NCBI GenBank assembly: GCA_005223085.1
Contig: NJBP01000034.1
Location: forward strand, 1-23,650
Length of the DNA stretch: 23,650 nt
Reading direction: 5' to 3'
DNA from: Candidatus Aerophobetes bacterium Ae_b3b
GTDB taxonomy: Bacteria > Aerophobota > Aerophobia > Aerophobales > AE-B3A
Shown here: positions 8,396 through 16,468 of the stretch, one piece after another
Position numbering within the stretch: position 1 is the stretch's first letter
How the letters are laid out: every line of letters begins with the position of its first letter
Notes under the pieces: model-generated
Databases searched by the model: none
What the model saw: only the letters and a program-made list of their open reading frames with translations
What the model was told of the DNA's origin: nothing
Position numbers and translations under genes: made by a program

Positions 8396-9697
8396 TCAGC
8401 TGGACTCTCTTTTGTCGATTACTCTCTTGCCTTTAGTTTCTCTGGCGAAGGAATCAGGTTCAACCAATTTAACCTTGACACTAATGCCCAAATCCTGGTA
8501 GATCTCTCTTTCCACTTTTGACTTTAAGTCCTGAAGTTTCTTCATTTCGTCAAAGAAGATTTCCTCGGAAACCTTCACCAGGATTTCGACCACGTCCTGG
8601 TCGCTTCGTCGATCAATCACTAAAGAACTGCGAGGTTCAACTCCCCAAATTTGGGAAAAAATGTGTTCAATCTGCGAGGGAAAGAAGCTCACCCCATTGA
8701 TGGTGACCATCTCGTCAGTACGACCGGCTACTTTTTTCATCCGAATCAAAGTTCGACCGCATCCACAGGGAGAAGCATCCAGGGCAGTGATGTCTCCCGT
8801 TCGGTATCTAATCAGGGGAAATGCCTCCTTAGTTATGGTGGTAAGCACCAGTTCTCCTTCCTCTCCGAGGGGAAGAACCTCTTTAGTCCGAGGGTCTATT
8901 ATTTCTGGGATGAATTGGTCCTCAAAAATGTGAAGCCCCTTCTTTTTTTCACATTCTCCTGCCACTCCTGGCCAGGCTATCTCGCTTAAGCCGTAATTAT
9001 CGGTTGCCTTTATATTGAGCTCGTCTTCTATCTGCTTCCTGGTTCTTTCGGAGAAAGGCTCACCGGTAAAAAGACCCCTTTTGAGATGAATGTCAGCAGG
9101 ACCTAATCCCTTTTCCCGAACCACCGCAGCCAGTCTAATCGCAAATCCCGGGGTAGCTATTAAGGCTGTGGTGCGGTAGTCTCGAGCAATTACTACCTGC
9201 CGGGCTGGATCGAGATTGGAGCCCGGAATGACTGATGCCCCTACTAATTCAGCACCATAATGAAAACCGAGACCTCCGCCGAACAGGCTATAATCAAAGC
9301 AGATCTGTACCACATCATTCTTTGTTACACCGCCGGCACAGAGTACCCGAGCGCTTACTTCAGTCCAATGAGTCAGGTCATTCCTGGTGTAGCCCACGCC
9401 GATGGGTTCCCCGGTAGTGCCGGAAGTGCATTGGAGTCTTACGACTTCTCGAAGAGGAACGGCAAACATTCCGTAAGGATAGCTCGCTCGTAAAGTAGTC
9501 TTACCGGTGAAAGGAATTCTGGAAAGCTCGTCCAGAGAATTAATCTCGTCCGGCACCAATCCCATTTGATCAAACAATTTTCGGTAAAAAGCAACACTTC
9601 GATAGACTCGATTAAGAGTAGCCTGAAGTTTTTCCAGTTGTAGTTGTTCCAGCTCATCCTTTGCCATACATTCAAAATGAGGATTCCAGATCGCCAT
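8396..9697 (-). CDS. Phenylacetate-CoA ligase family protein (PaaK-like), copy 2
   Basis: This 433-residue PaaK-type ligase has the phosphate loop CTSGTTGEPIGVGYTR, TDNYGLSEIAWPGV, YRTGDITALD and the hinge region KVAGRTDEMVTINGVSFFPSQIE. A CGCGR motif follows the same position as CRCGR in copy 1. The ATG at 9697 has GGGAGT upstream. It lies 5 bases after livF, so it is co-transcribed with the ABC transporter genes, and 12 bases before copy 1. It differs clearly from both other copies, including KVAGRTDE in place of KGR.DD, so the three paralogues probably have different substrates. The acid substrate cannot be told from sequence. Confidence 0.9.
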   Translation of the reverse strand: MAIWNPHFECMAKDELEQLQLEKLQATLNRVYRSVAFYRKLFDQMGLVPDEINSLDELSRIPFTGKTTLRASYPYGMFAVPLREVVRLQCTSGTTGEPIGVGYTRNDLTHWTEVSARVLCAGGVTKNDVVQICFDYSLFGGGLGFHYGAELVGASVIPGSNLDPARQVVIARDYRTTALIATPGFAIRLAAVVREKGLGPADIHLKRGLFTGEPFSERTRKQIEDELNIKATDNYGLSEIAWPGVAGECEKKKGLHIFEDQFIPEIIDPRTKEVLPLGEEGELVLTTITKEAFPLIRYRTGDITALDASPCGCGRTLIRMKKVAGRTDEMVTINGVSFFPSQIEHIFSQIWGVEPRSSLVIDRRSDQDVVEILVKVSEEIFFDEMKKLQDLKSKVEREIYQDLGISVKVKLVEPDSFARETKGKRVIDKRESS

Positions 9698-9702
9698 CTA
9701 TT

Positions 9703-10437
9703 TTACTCCCAGACTTCTTTATATTCTCTGCCTAGATAGGCTCTTTTTACTTCTTGGTTGTGCAGAAGTTCTTCTGAGGCACCCTGAAGAACAACTCTGC
9801 CAGTCTCGATGACATAGGTTCTATTGGATACTTTGAATGCCGCTGCAGCATTTTGTTCTACTAGAAGGATGGTGGTACCCTGCTGATGTAACTGGGATAT
9901 TATTTGGAAAATGTGGGCGGCTATCAAGGGAGCAAGCCCCATAGAAGGTTCGTCCAGCAAAAGAAACTTCGGTCCTGACATGAGAGCACGGCCAATGGCC
10001 AGCATTTGCTGCTCACCCCCACTGAGAGTTCCCGCCACCTGCGATCGCCTTTCTTTTAAGACGGGAAAGCGTTCAAATATTGTGTCCAGATCACTCTTAA
10101 TCTTAGATTTCTCCTTCCTTCTATAGCGTTGATAGGCCCCCAGAGTAAGATTTTCCATAACCGTTAGAGGAGCGAACAATTGCCTTCCTTCCGGTACCAG
10201 ACTGACTCCCATTCTGATTATTTCCCGGGGAGACTGGTGCGTAATGTCTGCATTAAGGAAGAGAATCTGCCCGGTGAGGGAGGGAACCAACCCCACGATG
10301 GAGTTAAGTAAGGTGGTTTTCCCGGCTCCATTTGCGCCAATTAAGGCCACTATTTCACCTTCTTCAACGTGTAAAGAAACTCCCTTCAAAGCTTGCATAC
10401 GCCCATAATAACTTCTAAGATTTCGTATGGTTAGCAT
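9703..10437 (-). CDS. livF: Branched-chain amino acid-type ABC transporter ATP-binding protein LivF
   Basis: This ATPase has Walker A GANGAGKTT, signature LSGGEQQMLAIGRALM and Walker B LLLDEPSMGLAP, in the order and length (about 244 residues) expected for LivF. I place the start at the ATG at 10437 (MLTIRNLRSYYG), the usual LivF beginning. An upstream in-frame TTG at 10458 would add seven atypical residues. With this start it overlaps livG by 23 bases. It would energise uptake by LivH/LivM together with LivG. The neighbouring PaaK genes make an aryl or branched organic acid or amino acid a likely substrate class. Confidence 0.93.
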   Translation of the reverse strand: MLTIRNLRSYYGRMQALKGVSLHVEEGEIVALIGANGAGKTTLLNSIVGLVPSLTGQILFLNADITHQSPREIIRMGVSLVPEGRQLFAPLTVMENLTLGAYQRYRRKEKSKIKSDLDTIFERFPVLKERRSQVAGTLSGGEQQMLAIGRALMSGPKFLLLDEPSMGLAPLIAAHIFQIISQLHQQGTTILLVEQNAAAAFKVSNRTYVIETGRVVLQGASEELLHNQEVKRAYLGREYKEVWE

Positions 10438-11206
10438 TCTCTGTTTCTCTTTCACCAAGATAAACAGCTATCACCGCTTCATTATTTTGGACTTCGCGTG
10501 GAGTTCCTTCGGCGATGACTTGGCCAGAGTCGAGAACAATCACCTCATCAGATACCTCCATTACCAGCCCCATGTTATGCTCTACCAGAAGAATAGTGAT
10601 TCCAATCTCTCGGATTCGGTAGACAAACTGAGCCATCTCGTCAGCCTCAGGAACGCTGAGCCCGGCTGCTGGCTCGTCAAGTAAAAGTAGGTCCGGCTCT
10701 GTCGCTAAGGCTCGGGCAAATTCTAATAACTTCTGTTGTTGAAAGGTAAGATTAGAGGCCGCCTCATTCTTCTTAGTTTCTAACCCCACGAAGGAGAGCA
10801 TCTCCAAAGAATAGTCATGGATCCTTTTTTCCTCGGCTCGGGTTCTTTTTAGGTTCATAATGGCAGCGAAAATCTCTGATCTAGTTCGGCAATGGCGTCC
10901 CACCATTACGTTTTCCAGAACCGACATATTTTCAAACACCTGTACATTTTGAAAAGTGCGAGAAATCCCCTTTTCCGCAATAACATAGGGTTTGAGCTCA
11001 TTAATCTTATGCTGTTTGAACCTAATTGTGCCAGAAGTTGGTGGACATATTCGGGAAATGAGATTAAAGATGGTGGTTTTACCTGCTCCATTAGGGCCAA
11101 TGATGGCTTTAATTTGATGGGAATTTACCTCAAAATCTACTCCATCTACCGCAACTACTCCCCCAAATTTTTTCTTTAGTTTTTCAATCTGAAGAATAGG
11201 ATCCAT
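10415..11206 (-). CDS. livG: Branched-chain amino acid-type ABC transporter ATP-binding protein LivG
   Basis: This 263-residue ATPase has Walker A GPNGAGKTT (about 37-45), the LivG-specific segment GISRTFQNVQVFENMSVLENVMVG and Walker B LLLLDEPAAGL. The ABC signature is diverged: NLTFQQQKLLEFARAL replaces the usual LSYGQQ-type sequence, but the alignment is clear. It would pair with LivF on the cytoplasmic side of the LivHM permease. It lies 5 bases after livM and overlaps livF at its 3' end. Confidence 0.94.
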   Translation of the reverse strand: MDPILQIEKLKKKFGGVVAVDGVDFEVNSHQIKAIIGPNGAGKTTIFNLISRICPPTSGTIRFKQHKINELKPYVIAEKGISRTFQNVQVFENMSVLENVMVGRHCRTRSEIFAAIMNLKRTRAEEKRIHDYSLEMLSFVGLETKKNEAASNLTFQQQKLLEFARALATEPDLLLLDEPAAGLSVPEADEMAQFVYRIREIGITILLVEHNMGLVMEVSDEVIVLDSGQVIAEGTPREVQNNEAVIAVYLGERETENANHTKS

Positions 11207-11211
11207 AGTTA

Positions 11212-12150
11212 TTACCTTTCTTTCTTAATCAAACGAAGAATTCCCGCAAACAACCCCTGAGGCAAAAACATCATTATGAGGAGAAGAATCGAACCGTAAA
11301 TAAGAATATCGTAGTCCTGAAATGCTCGCAGGTATTCAGGTAGAATGGTTAATAGTGCCGCTCCTATCATTGCTCCCCACACGCTAGCCATTCCTCCCAC
11401 CGCCACCATAGCGACGAGGACTATGGAAAAGTGGAATCCAAAGGGAGTGGGATTGAGAAAGGTAATGAAATGCGCATAGAGACTGCCAGCGAGAGAGGCA
11501 TAGACGGCACTCAACACGAAAACTTGAATCTTGTATTTGGCCGTATTCACCCCCATAATGTTGGCTGTCAATTCACCTTCGTGGATGGATCGTAGGGCCC
11601 GTCCAACCCGGGAGTGAATTATGTTCAAGCTCACCAATAGAACAACTATTACCAGGGTCCAGACAAGATAGTAGTAGTGAACATCGCTGCGAAGCAAAAA
11701 ATTTCCTAGTCTAAATCGAGGAATCTGTCCAAAGCCTGAGGGACCGCCGGTAAGGGAACTAGCCTGGTTAAAGACAATAAAAACAATGTAGCCGAATGCC
11801 AGGGTAGCCATGGCCAGGTAGTGGCCTTTTAGTTTGAGGGCGGGAGCCGCAATAAGAAAAGCAATCCCTCCGGTGACGAAAATACCCGCTAGAAGTGCAA
11901 GCCAGGGTGAGACGCCAAATTTAGTGCTGAGCACCCCTGAAGTATATGCTCCTAGCCCAAAAAAGGCGGCGTGCCCTAAAGAAATCTGTCCGGTATAACC
12001 CATGAGTAAACTAAGGCCAATGGTAATTAGACTATAAATACCCACGAAGACTAACACATTCAGGTAATAAGAATTGCCCAGCCCTAGCGGTAAGGCCAGA
12101 ATCACCCCCGCTAGAATCAGCAGCGAGAGTATATTCTTCCTTCCCATCAA
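11212..12150 (-). CDS. livM: Branched-chain amino acid-type ABC transporter permease LivM
   Basis: This 312-residue membrane protein has many hydrophobic segments and the LivM hallmark LLMGYTGQISLGHAAFFGLGAYTSGVL in the N-terminal third. The loop LTGGPSGFGQIPRF and the C-terminal SVWGAMIGAALLTILPEYLR also match. It forms the membrane channel with LivH in the cytoplasmic membrane. It follows livH after a 21-base gap and precedes livG by 5 bases. Confidence 0.94.
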   Translation of the reverse strand: MMGRKNILSLLILAGVILALPLGLGNSYYLNVLVFVGIYSLITIGLSLLMGYTGQISLGHAAFFGLGAYTSGVLSTKFGVSPWLALLAGIFVTGGIAFLIAAPALKLKGHYLAMATLAFGYIVFIVFNQASSLTGGPSGFGQIPRFRLGNFLLRSDVHYYYLVWTLVIVVLLVSLNIIHSRVGRALRSIHEGELTANIMGVNTAKYKIQVFVLSAVYASLAGSLYAHFITFLNPTPFGFHFSIVLVAMVAVGGMASVWGAMIGAALLTILPEYLRAFQDYDILIYGSILLLIMMFLPQGLFAGILRLIKKER

Positions 12151-12171
12151 TTCCCCTTTTGATTATTTCAA

Positions 12172-13065
12172 TTAGAACTTCTTGAACTCTGCTCTTTCCC
12201 TACTTCCCAGAAGTCCGCTGGGCTTCAAGAATAAGACCAGAAGCAGCACCACCAGAGCGATGGCGTCTTTATACCCGGAAGATATGAAACCTGCGCCCAG
12301 GGATTCCATGATACCAATGATGAATCCGGCCACTACTGCCCCCACGTTACTTCCCAGTCCCCCCAATACCGCCACGCTGAACCCCTTCACTGCCAACATG
12401 GTTCCCCGATCATAGTTCATAAGAGCAATGGGGGTGATGATAATTCCGGCTGTAGCCCCGATACCTGCACTCAAGGCAAAGGACAAAAGAACCATGGTCT
12501 TGACATTGATCCCCACCAGACTAGCTGCCGTGCGATTAGCGGCACAGGCCCTCATTGCTTTTCCAGTCAAGGTAAATCCGAAAAAGAGGATGAGAAGAGC
12601 GACTGTTGCTGCCATAATTCCCAGTATCCATAAGGTCTGAGGGAGAATAGTGGCTCCCAGCACGCTTATAGGCTCTTCTCCTGAAAAAGGAGAAAGGCTG
12701 ACGGTGTGTTTACCCCAGGCGAACATGGCACCACCTTTGAAAAGAATACTAGCAGCCACGGTGATAATAATAAGGGTAATGACAGAGGGACTTTTCAGAG
12801 GATGGATAGCTGCTCTCTCGAAGGCGGCTCCTATAGCGGTAACTATTAAAATGGAAAGAAAAAAACTCACTACCATGGGTAATTTGATAATTGCTGTCAG
12901 GTACACCATCATCATTCCCCCCAGCATGACAAACTCTCCCTGGGCCAGGTTGATAATACCGGTGGCGCTGTAGATTATGTTGAATCCGAGGGCGACCATC
13001 CCGTAGATGGCACCGATGGTGATACCGGTAAATAGATACTGCAACAGTTGGTCCCCGAGACTCAT
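12172..13065 (-). CDS. livH: Branched-chain amino acid-type ABC transporter permease LivH
   Basis: This 297-residue membrane protein begins with GITIGAIYGMVALGFNIIYS and continues with TGIINLAQGEFVMLGG, the characteristic LivH start. AVLGGLGSNVGAVVAGFIIGIMES near the C-terminus is the usual cytoplasmic coupling-loop region. It is the first permease gene after livK but is separated from it by a strong hairpin terminator, so it is probably expressed at a lower level than the binding protein. Confidence 0.94.
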   Translation of the reverse strand: MSLGDQLLQYLFTGITIGAIYGMVALGFNIIYSATGIINLAQGEFVMLGGMMMVYLTAIIKLPMVVSFFLSILIVTAIGAAFERAAIHPLKSPSVITLIIITVAASILFKGGAMFAWGKHTVSLSPFSGEEPISVLGATILPQTLWILGIMAATVALLILFFGFTLTGKAMRACAANRTAASLVGINVKTMVLLSFALSAGIGATAGIIITPIALMNYDRGTMLAVKGFSVAVLGGLGSNVGAVVAGFIIGIMESLGAGFISSGYKDAIALVVLLLVLFLKPSGLLGSRERAEFKKF

Positions 13066-13087
13066 AGGTTTTTCTCCACTTTGATTG

Positions 13088-13127
13088 AAAAAATGGCGCC
13101 AGGTCCTCTGGAATCAGACCTGGCGCC
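13088..13127 (-). terminator. Intrinsic terminator or attenuator between livK and livH
   Basis: GGCGCCAGGTC at 13095-13105 and GACCTGGCGCC at 13117-13127 form a perfect 11-bp stem with an 11-base loop. Read on the minus strand, the stem is followed by A and then six Ts (13093-13088). This is a textbook rho-independent terminator placed just after livK and about 25 bases before the livH start. Partial termination here would give excess binding protein over permease. Confidence 0.88.
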
Positions 13128-13150
13128 GTATGGGATTCGTAGAGTCGGTC

Positions 13151-14332
13151 CTATTCCAACACTACAAATTTCTCATTTTTAACGGTCAGCATTTCGAATG
13201 CATCTTTAGTCAGTCCACTGTGATCCTCGGGCGAGAAGTTAAATATTCCGCCCGTACCCACAAAATTCTTGGTATTTTCAATGTAATCCCTGATTTTTTC
13301 TCGATCCGGCCCTACTTCTCTTAAAGCCGCAATTACTAGGTGCAGTCCATCCCAGGCATGTCCTCCAAAGGTGCTGACATCCTCCTCATACTTAGCTTCA
13401 TATTCTTTCTTGTACTTAGCTAAGACTTCCTTTTGCGGATGGTCGTCGGCAAGAGTGTCCACGGCGAGCAGTCTTCCACAGGGAAAGATTATTCCCTCAC
13501 CTGCTTCTCCAGCGGTCTGGGCATACTTAATATTGCCAAATCCATGGCTCTGAAAAAGGGGAATCTTCATTCCCAACTGCCGCATATTTTTGGCTACAAT
13601 TACCTGGCCTGGCACTATAGACCAATTTACCACGGCCTGGGCTTCGCTCGCTTTGATTTTTGTCAGTTGGGCAGTCATGTCGGTATCGTCGGGCCCATAA
13701 GTTTCATCAGCTACGATCTCGATCTCTAATTCAGGGGCCAGTTTTTTGAGTTGTTTTCGACCCTGATCACCAAAACCGGTTGTCCCGGTGATAATGGCGA
13801 TCTTTGATATCCCTTGGAGCTTCATAGTTTCATAGATTCTCACCGCAGCATGGCTATCCTTTTGAGGGGTCTTGAAAACCCAGCTCTTGACCGGCACGAC
13901 AATGGCCTCGGCAGCCGCACAGGAAATGAGGGGAACCTTAGCCTCTTCCACTATGGGGATCACTGCCATGGTGGTACCACTTCGGGAGGGGCCAACTATG
14001 GCCAGCACCTGGTCCTTGGTAATCAGTTTTTTGGCTGCCGTCACCGTCCTGGTTGCATCACCGACCGTATCCTCAATGATAATCTCTAAAGGATGGCCGT
14101 TAATGCCTCCAGCCGCGTTTACCTCTTCCTCGATCATTTTAGCGGTGTTCCGCTCCGGGGTTCCTAACCAGGCTGCCGGACCAGTTACGGCGAATATAGC
14201 CCCTACCTTATAAGCCACCGCTGGCTTTCGAAGCACTGGCACCCAACGCCAGATTGACAGCGGTCCAACTAGCAATAGGACGATAACTATTGCTACTACT
14301 ACACCCACTACTATCTTTCCTTTCTTTCTCAC
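13151..14332 (-). CDS. Branched-chain amino acid-type ABC transporter substrate-binding protein
   Basis: This 393-residue protein is a type I periplasmic binding protein of the LivK/LivJ (Peripla_BP_6) family. It has YKVGAIFAVTGPAAWLG, NTAKMIEEEVNAAGGINGHPLEII and VLAIVGPSRSGTTMAVIPI. The N-terminus has a basic start and a hydrophobic stretch (about 7-27) without a cysteine lipobox, so it looks membrane-anchored or secreted by a plain signal peptide rather than a lipoprotein. The start is a GTG at 14332 with GAGGAGGTG upstream. A promoter lies directly before it and a terminator directly after it, so it can be expressed alone at a high level. The ligand is unknown; an amino acid or aryl/branched acid fits the neighbours. 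Confidence 0.92.
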   Translation of the reverse strand: MRKKGKIVVGVVVAIVIVLLLVGPLSIWRWVPVLRKPAVAYKVGAIFAVTGPAAWLGTPERNTAKMIEEEVNAAGGINGHPLEIIIEDTVGDATRTVTAAKKLITKDQVLAIVGPSRSGTTMAVIPIVEEAKVPLISCAAAEAIVVPVKSWVFKTPQKDSHAAVRIYETMKLQGISKIAIITGTTGFGDQGRKQLKKLAPELEIEIVADETYGPDDTDMTAQLTKIKASEAQAVVNWSIVPGQVIVAKNMRQLGMKIPLFQSHGFGNIKYAQTAGEAGEGIIFPCGRLLAVDTLADDHPQKEVLAKYKKEYEAKYEEDVSTFGGHAWDGLHLVIAALREVGPDREKIRDYIENTKNFVGTGGIFNFSPEDHSGLTKDAFEMLTVKNEKFVVLE

Positions 14333-14378
14333 TTTCCCACCTCCTCTTTATAAATGCTATCTAGGCTCATGGTAACAA

Positions 14379-14411
14379 TTGACAATATAATTTAATAAAA
14401 AAATTTGTCAA
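14379..14411 (-). promoter_or_regulatory. Promoter of livK with an overlapping inverted repeat
   Basis: On the minus strand TTGACA (14411-14406) and TATATT (14389-14384) are spaced by 16 bases. The sequence TTGACA also forms an inverted repeat with TGTCAA at 14384-14379, so the -10 box overlaps one arm, which suggests an operator. The -35 overlaps the stop of the winged-helix gene. That protein and the ACT protein upstream are natural candidates for the regulator, by position only. Confidence 0.6.
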
Positions 14412-14692
14412 GAACTTCCTAAATCAAGTAGACTCCTTCTTAACTTTTCAGCCTTTTCCCCCAGGGTTTTCATAAACTCTTTACCCTTTGGAGTTGCCAC
14501 TGCTCCCTGAGGTGAAGGTCTTATGAGACTGTGCTGTTCTAGAACTCTCAAAGAATATCTGACCCGGTGCTGGAGAAATCCACTAAGTTCAGAAAGTTTT
14601 ATGATGCCAATTGGTCCATGGCCAATGACAAATTTTAGGATAGCGGTATGTCTTGCCAGCCGTTTGATCTCTTGTTCAAGTTTATCTAACAT
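14408..14692 (-). CDS. Small winged-helix DNA-binding protein
   Basis: This 94-residue protein is almost entirely a winged helix-turn-helix: ILKFVIGHGPIGIIKLSELSG, HRVRYSLRVLEQHSLIRPSPQGAVATPKGKEFM, then a short C-terminal helix. The layout resembles small ArsR/MarR-like regulators. Its ATG overlaps the TAA of the ACT-domain gene (TAATG), so the two are translated together. A two-part regulator, with the ACT protein binding an amino acid and this protein binding DNA, is an attractive inference. It lies directly before the livK promoter. Confidence 0.7.
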   Translation of the reverse strand: MLDKLEQEIKRLARHTAILKFVIGHGPIGIIKLSELSGFLQHRVRYSLRVLEQHSLIRPSPQGAVATPKGKEFMKTLGEKAEKLRRSLLDLGSS

Positions 14693-15123
14693 TATAGTCT
14701 ACTAATTTCCTCAGCAGAGAGAATTTTTACCTTCTTTTCTTGCAGCAAGTCTACGGTGGCTTTTTTTTCTTCGATTTTCAAAACCACCAGAGCACCCCTG
14801 CCCCTCGGAGCTACGAAAGCATAGAGGTATTCCACATTGATACCTTCTTTCCCCAAAATAGCCATAACTTGTGCCAGGCCGCCCGGCTTATCTTCAACTT
14901 CCACTACCACAACCTCTGTTTGGGATACGGTGAATCCTCTCTCCTCCAAAGCCTCGTACGCTTTTTGAGGTCTGTCGACTATCATTCGCAAGATTCCAAA
15001 TTCGGTGGTATCGGCAATAGCTAAGGCCCGGATATTAATTTCTTTATTTCCTAAAATCTGCGTAATTTCAGCTAATCTACCTATCTTATTTTCCAGGAAT
15101 ACCGAGATTTGCCTTACTGCCAT
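14692..15123 (-). CDS. Tandem ACT-domain protein
   Basis: This 143-residue protein consists of two ACT domains: residues 1-68 (ISVFLENKIGRLAEITQILGNKEINIRALAI) and 70-143 (VVVVEVEDKPGGLAQVMAILGKEGINVEYLYAF). Both keep the N-terminal beta strand, the conserved Gly of the loop and the following helix that form amino-acid binding sites. Such small ACT proteins are often found next to PaaK and indolepyruvate oxidoreductase genes in anaerobes and archaea. They probably sense an amino acid. It lies 9 bases after PaaK copy 3 and overlaps the winged-helix gene by one base. Confidence 0.9.
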   Translation of the reverse strand: MAVRQISVFLENKIGRLAEITQILGNKEINIRALAIADTTEFGILRMIVDRPQKAYEALEERGFTVSQTEVVVVEVEDKPGGLAQVMAILGKEGINVEYLYAFVAPRGRGALVVLKIEEKKATVDLLQEKKVKILSAEEISRL

Positions 15124-15132
15124 CTTAGTCTC

Positions 15133-16434
15133 CTATTTCAATTTTCTTTTATCTATTATACGTTTTGCTTTGCCCATACTTCTCTGGATCGTCCTCGGCT
15201 CAACCAATTTCACTCCTATTCTAAGGCCCAGTGCATCTTCAATTTCTCTTTTAATCTTGGCCTCAATCTCTTCCAATCTTCTTACCTCATCAAAGAAAAT
15301 ATGAGGAGAAGTCTCCAGCTCCACCGTCAATTCATCCAATCCTTTTCTTCTTTCTAAAATTAATTGATAATGGGGCTCGGCTTCATCTATCTGGATTAAT
15401 ATATTCTCTATCTGGGAAGGAAAAAGGTTCACCCCTCTTATGATTAGCATATCGTCTGCTCTGCCTTTGATCTTACCAATTCTGGCCAGAGTTCTTCCAC
15501 ACTCACAGGGCTGATAATTTATGTGGGTTATATCACCCGTTCTGTATCTTACTAAAGAGGTTCCTTCTCGGGTTAAGGTAGTTAAAACTAGTTCTCCTTC
15601 CTCTCCTTCTTTTAAAACCTTACCCGTTTTGGGGTCAATTATTTCAGGCAGGAAGTGATCTTCAAAAAGATGCATACCCTCTTTTACCTCACACTCTTGA
15701 GCCACTCCCGGCCCGATAATCTCGGTTAATCCATAAATATCCAGAGCCTCTATACCTAATCGAGATTCGATTTCTTGCCGCATACTTTCTGACCAGGTTT
15801 CCGCCCCCAGTATCCCTACTCTCAAGGGTAGATCCCTGGGATTAATCCCCATCTCTTCTGCCACTTCGGCTATATGCAAGGCATAAGAGGGAGTGCAGGT
15901 CAGAACTGTGGACTTAAAGTCCTGCATTATGGTGATTTGGCGCTTGGTCTGTCCACCAGAGATGGGAATAGTTTTTGCGCCAATGAGCTGAGCTCCATAA
16001 TGGGTTCCCAGTCCCCCGGTGAAAAGACCATAGCCATAAGCATTATGAACTACGTCTCTGGAGGTAGTTCCAGCACAGCTCAATGCTCTAGCCATAACTT
16101 CTGCCCAAATCTGGATATCTTTTCTAGTGTAGCCATTGACTACCGGTTTTCCGGTGGTACCGGAAGAGATGTGAAATTCAACTATTTTCTCTAAGGGTGC
16201 AGTGAATAAGCCAAAAGGATAGCCTTCTCTTAGATCGGACTTACGGGTGAAAGGAAACTTTCTTAGGTCCTCCAGTGATTTTATATCATCTGGATGGAGG
16301 TGACTTTCCTCAAATTTTCTTTTATAAAAAAGTAGGCGCTCAAAAACGCGGTGAGCAACCTCTTTCAATCTTTTTAGTTGAAGATCCTCTAAACTCTTTC
16401 TATCCATACACTCGTATTCTTTATTCCAGATCAT
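15133..16434 (-). CDS. Phenylacetate-CoA ligase family protein (PaaK-like), copy 3
   Basis: I start this PaaK-type ligase at the ATG at 16434 (MIWNKEYECMDRKSLEDLQLKRLKE), which gives 433 residues like the other copies. It has GAGGAGG directly upstream. A longer reading from 16506 would add 24 residues that match nothing in the family and would overlap the transaldolase gene. Motifs are HISSGTTGKPVVNGYTR, DIYGLTEIIGPGVAQEC, YRTGDITHI, CECGR and KGRADDMLIIRGVNLFPSQIE. It activates an aryl or other carboxylic acid to its CoA ester. Among the three copies this one sits next to the IorB-like and ACT genes, the usual arrangement for arylacetate formation from aromatic amino acids. Confidence 0.92.
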   Translation of the reverse strand: MIWNKEYECMDRKSLEDLQLKRLKEVAHRVFERLLFYKRKFEESHLHPDDIKSLEDLRKFPFTRKSDLREGYPFGLFTAPLEKIVEFHISSGTTGKPVVNGYTRKDIQIWAEVMARALSCAGTTSRDVVHNAYGYGLFTGGLGTHYGAQLIGAKTIPISGGQTKRQITIMQDFKSTVLTCTPSYALHIAEVAEEMGINPRDLPLRVGILGAETWSESMRQEIESRLGIEALDIYGLTEIIGPGVAQECEVKEGMHLFEDHFLPEIIDPKTGKVLKEGEEGELVLTTLTREGTSLVRYRTGDITHINYQPCECGRTLARIGKIKGRADDMLIIRGVNLFPSQIENILIQIDEAEPHYQLILERRKGLDELTVELETSPHIFFDEVRRLEEIEAKIKREIEDALGLRIGVKLVEPRTIQRSMGKAKRIIDKRKLK

Positions 16435-16468
16435 TTTTCCTCCTCTTACCCCCTCTGTTTTTTCCCCT

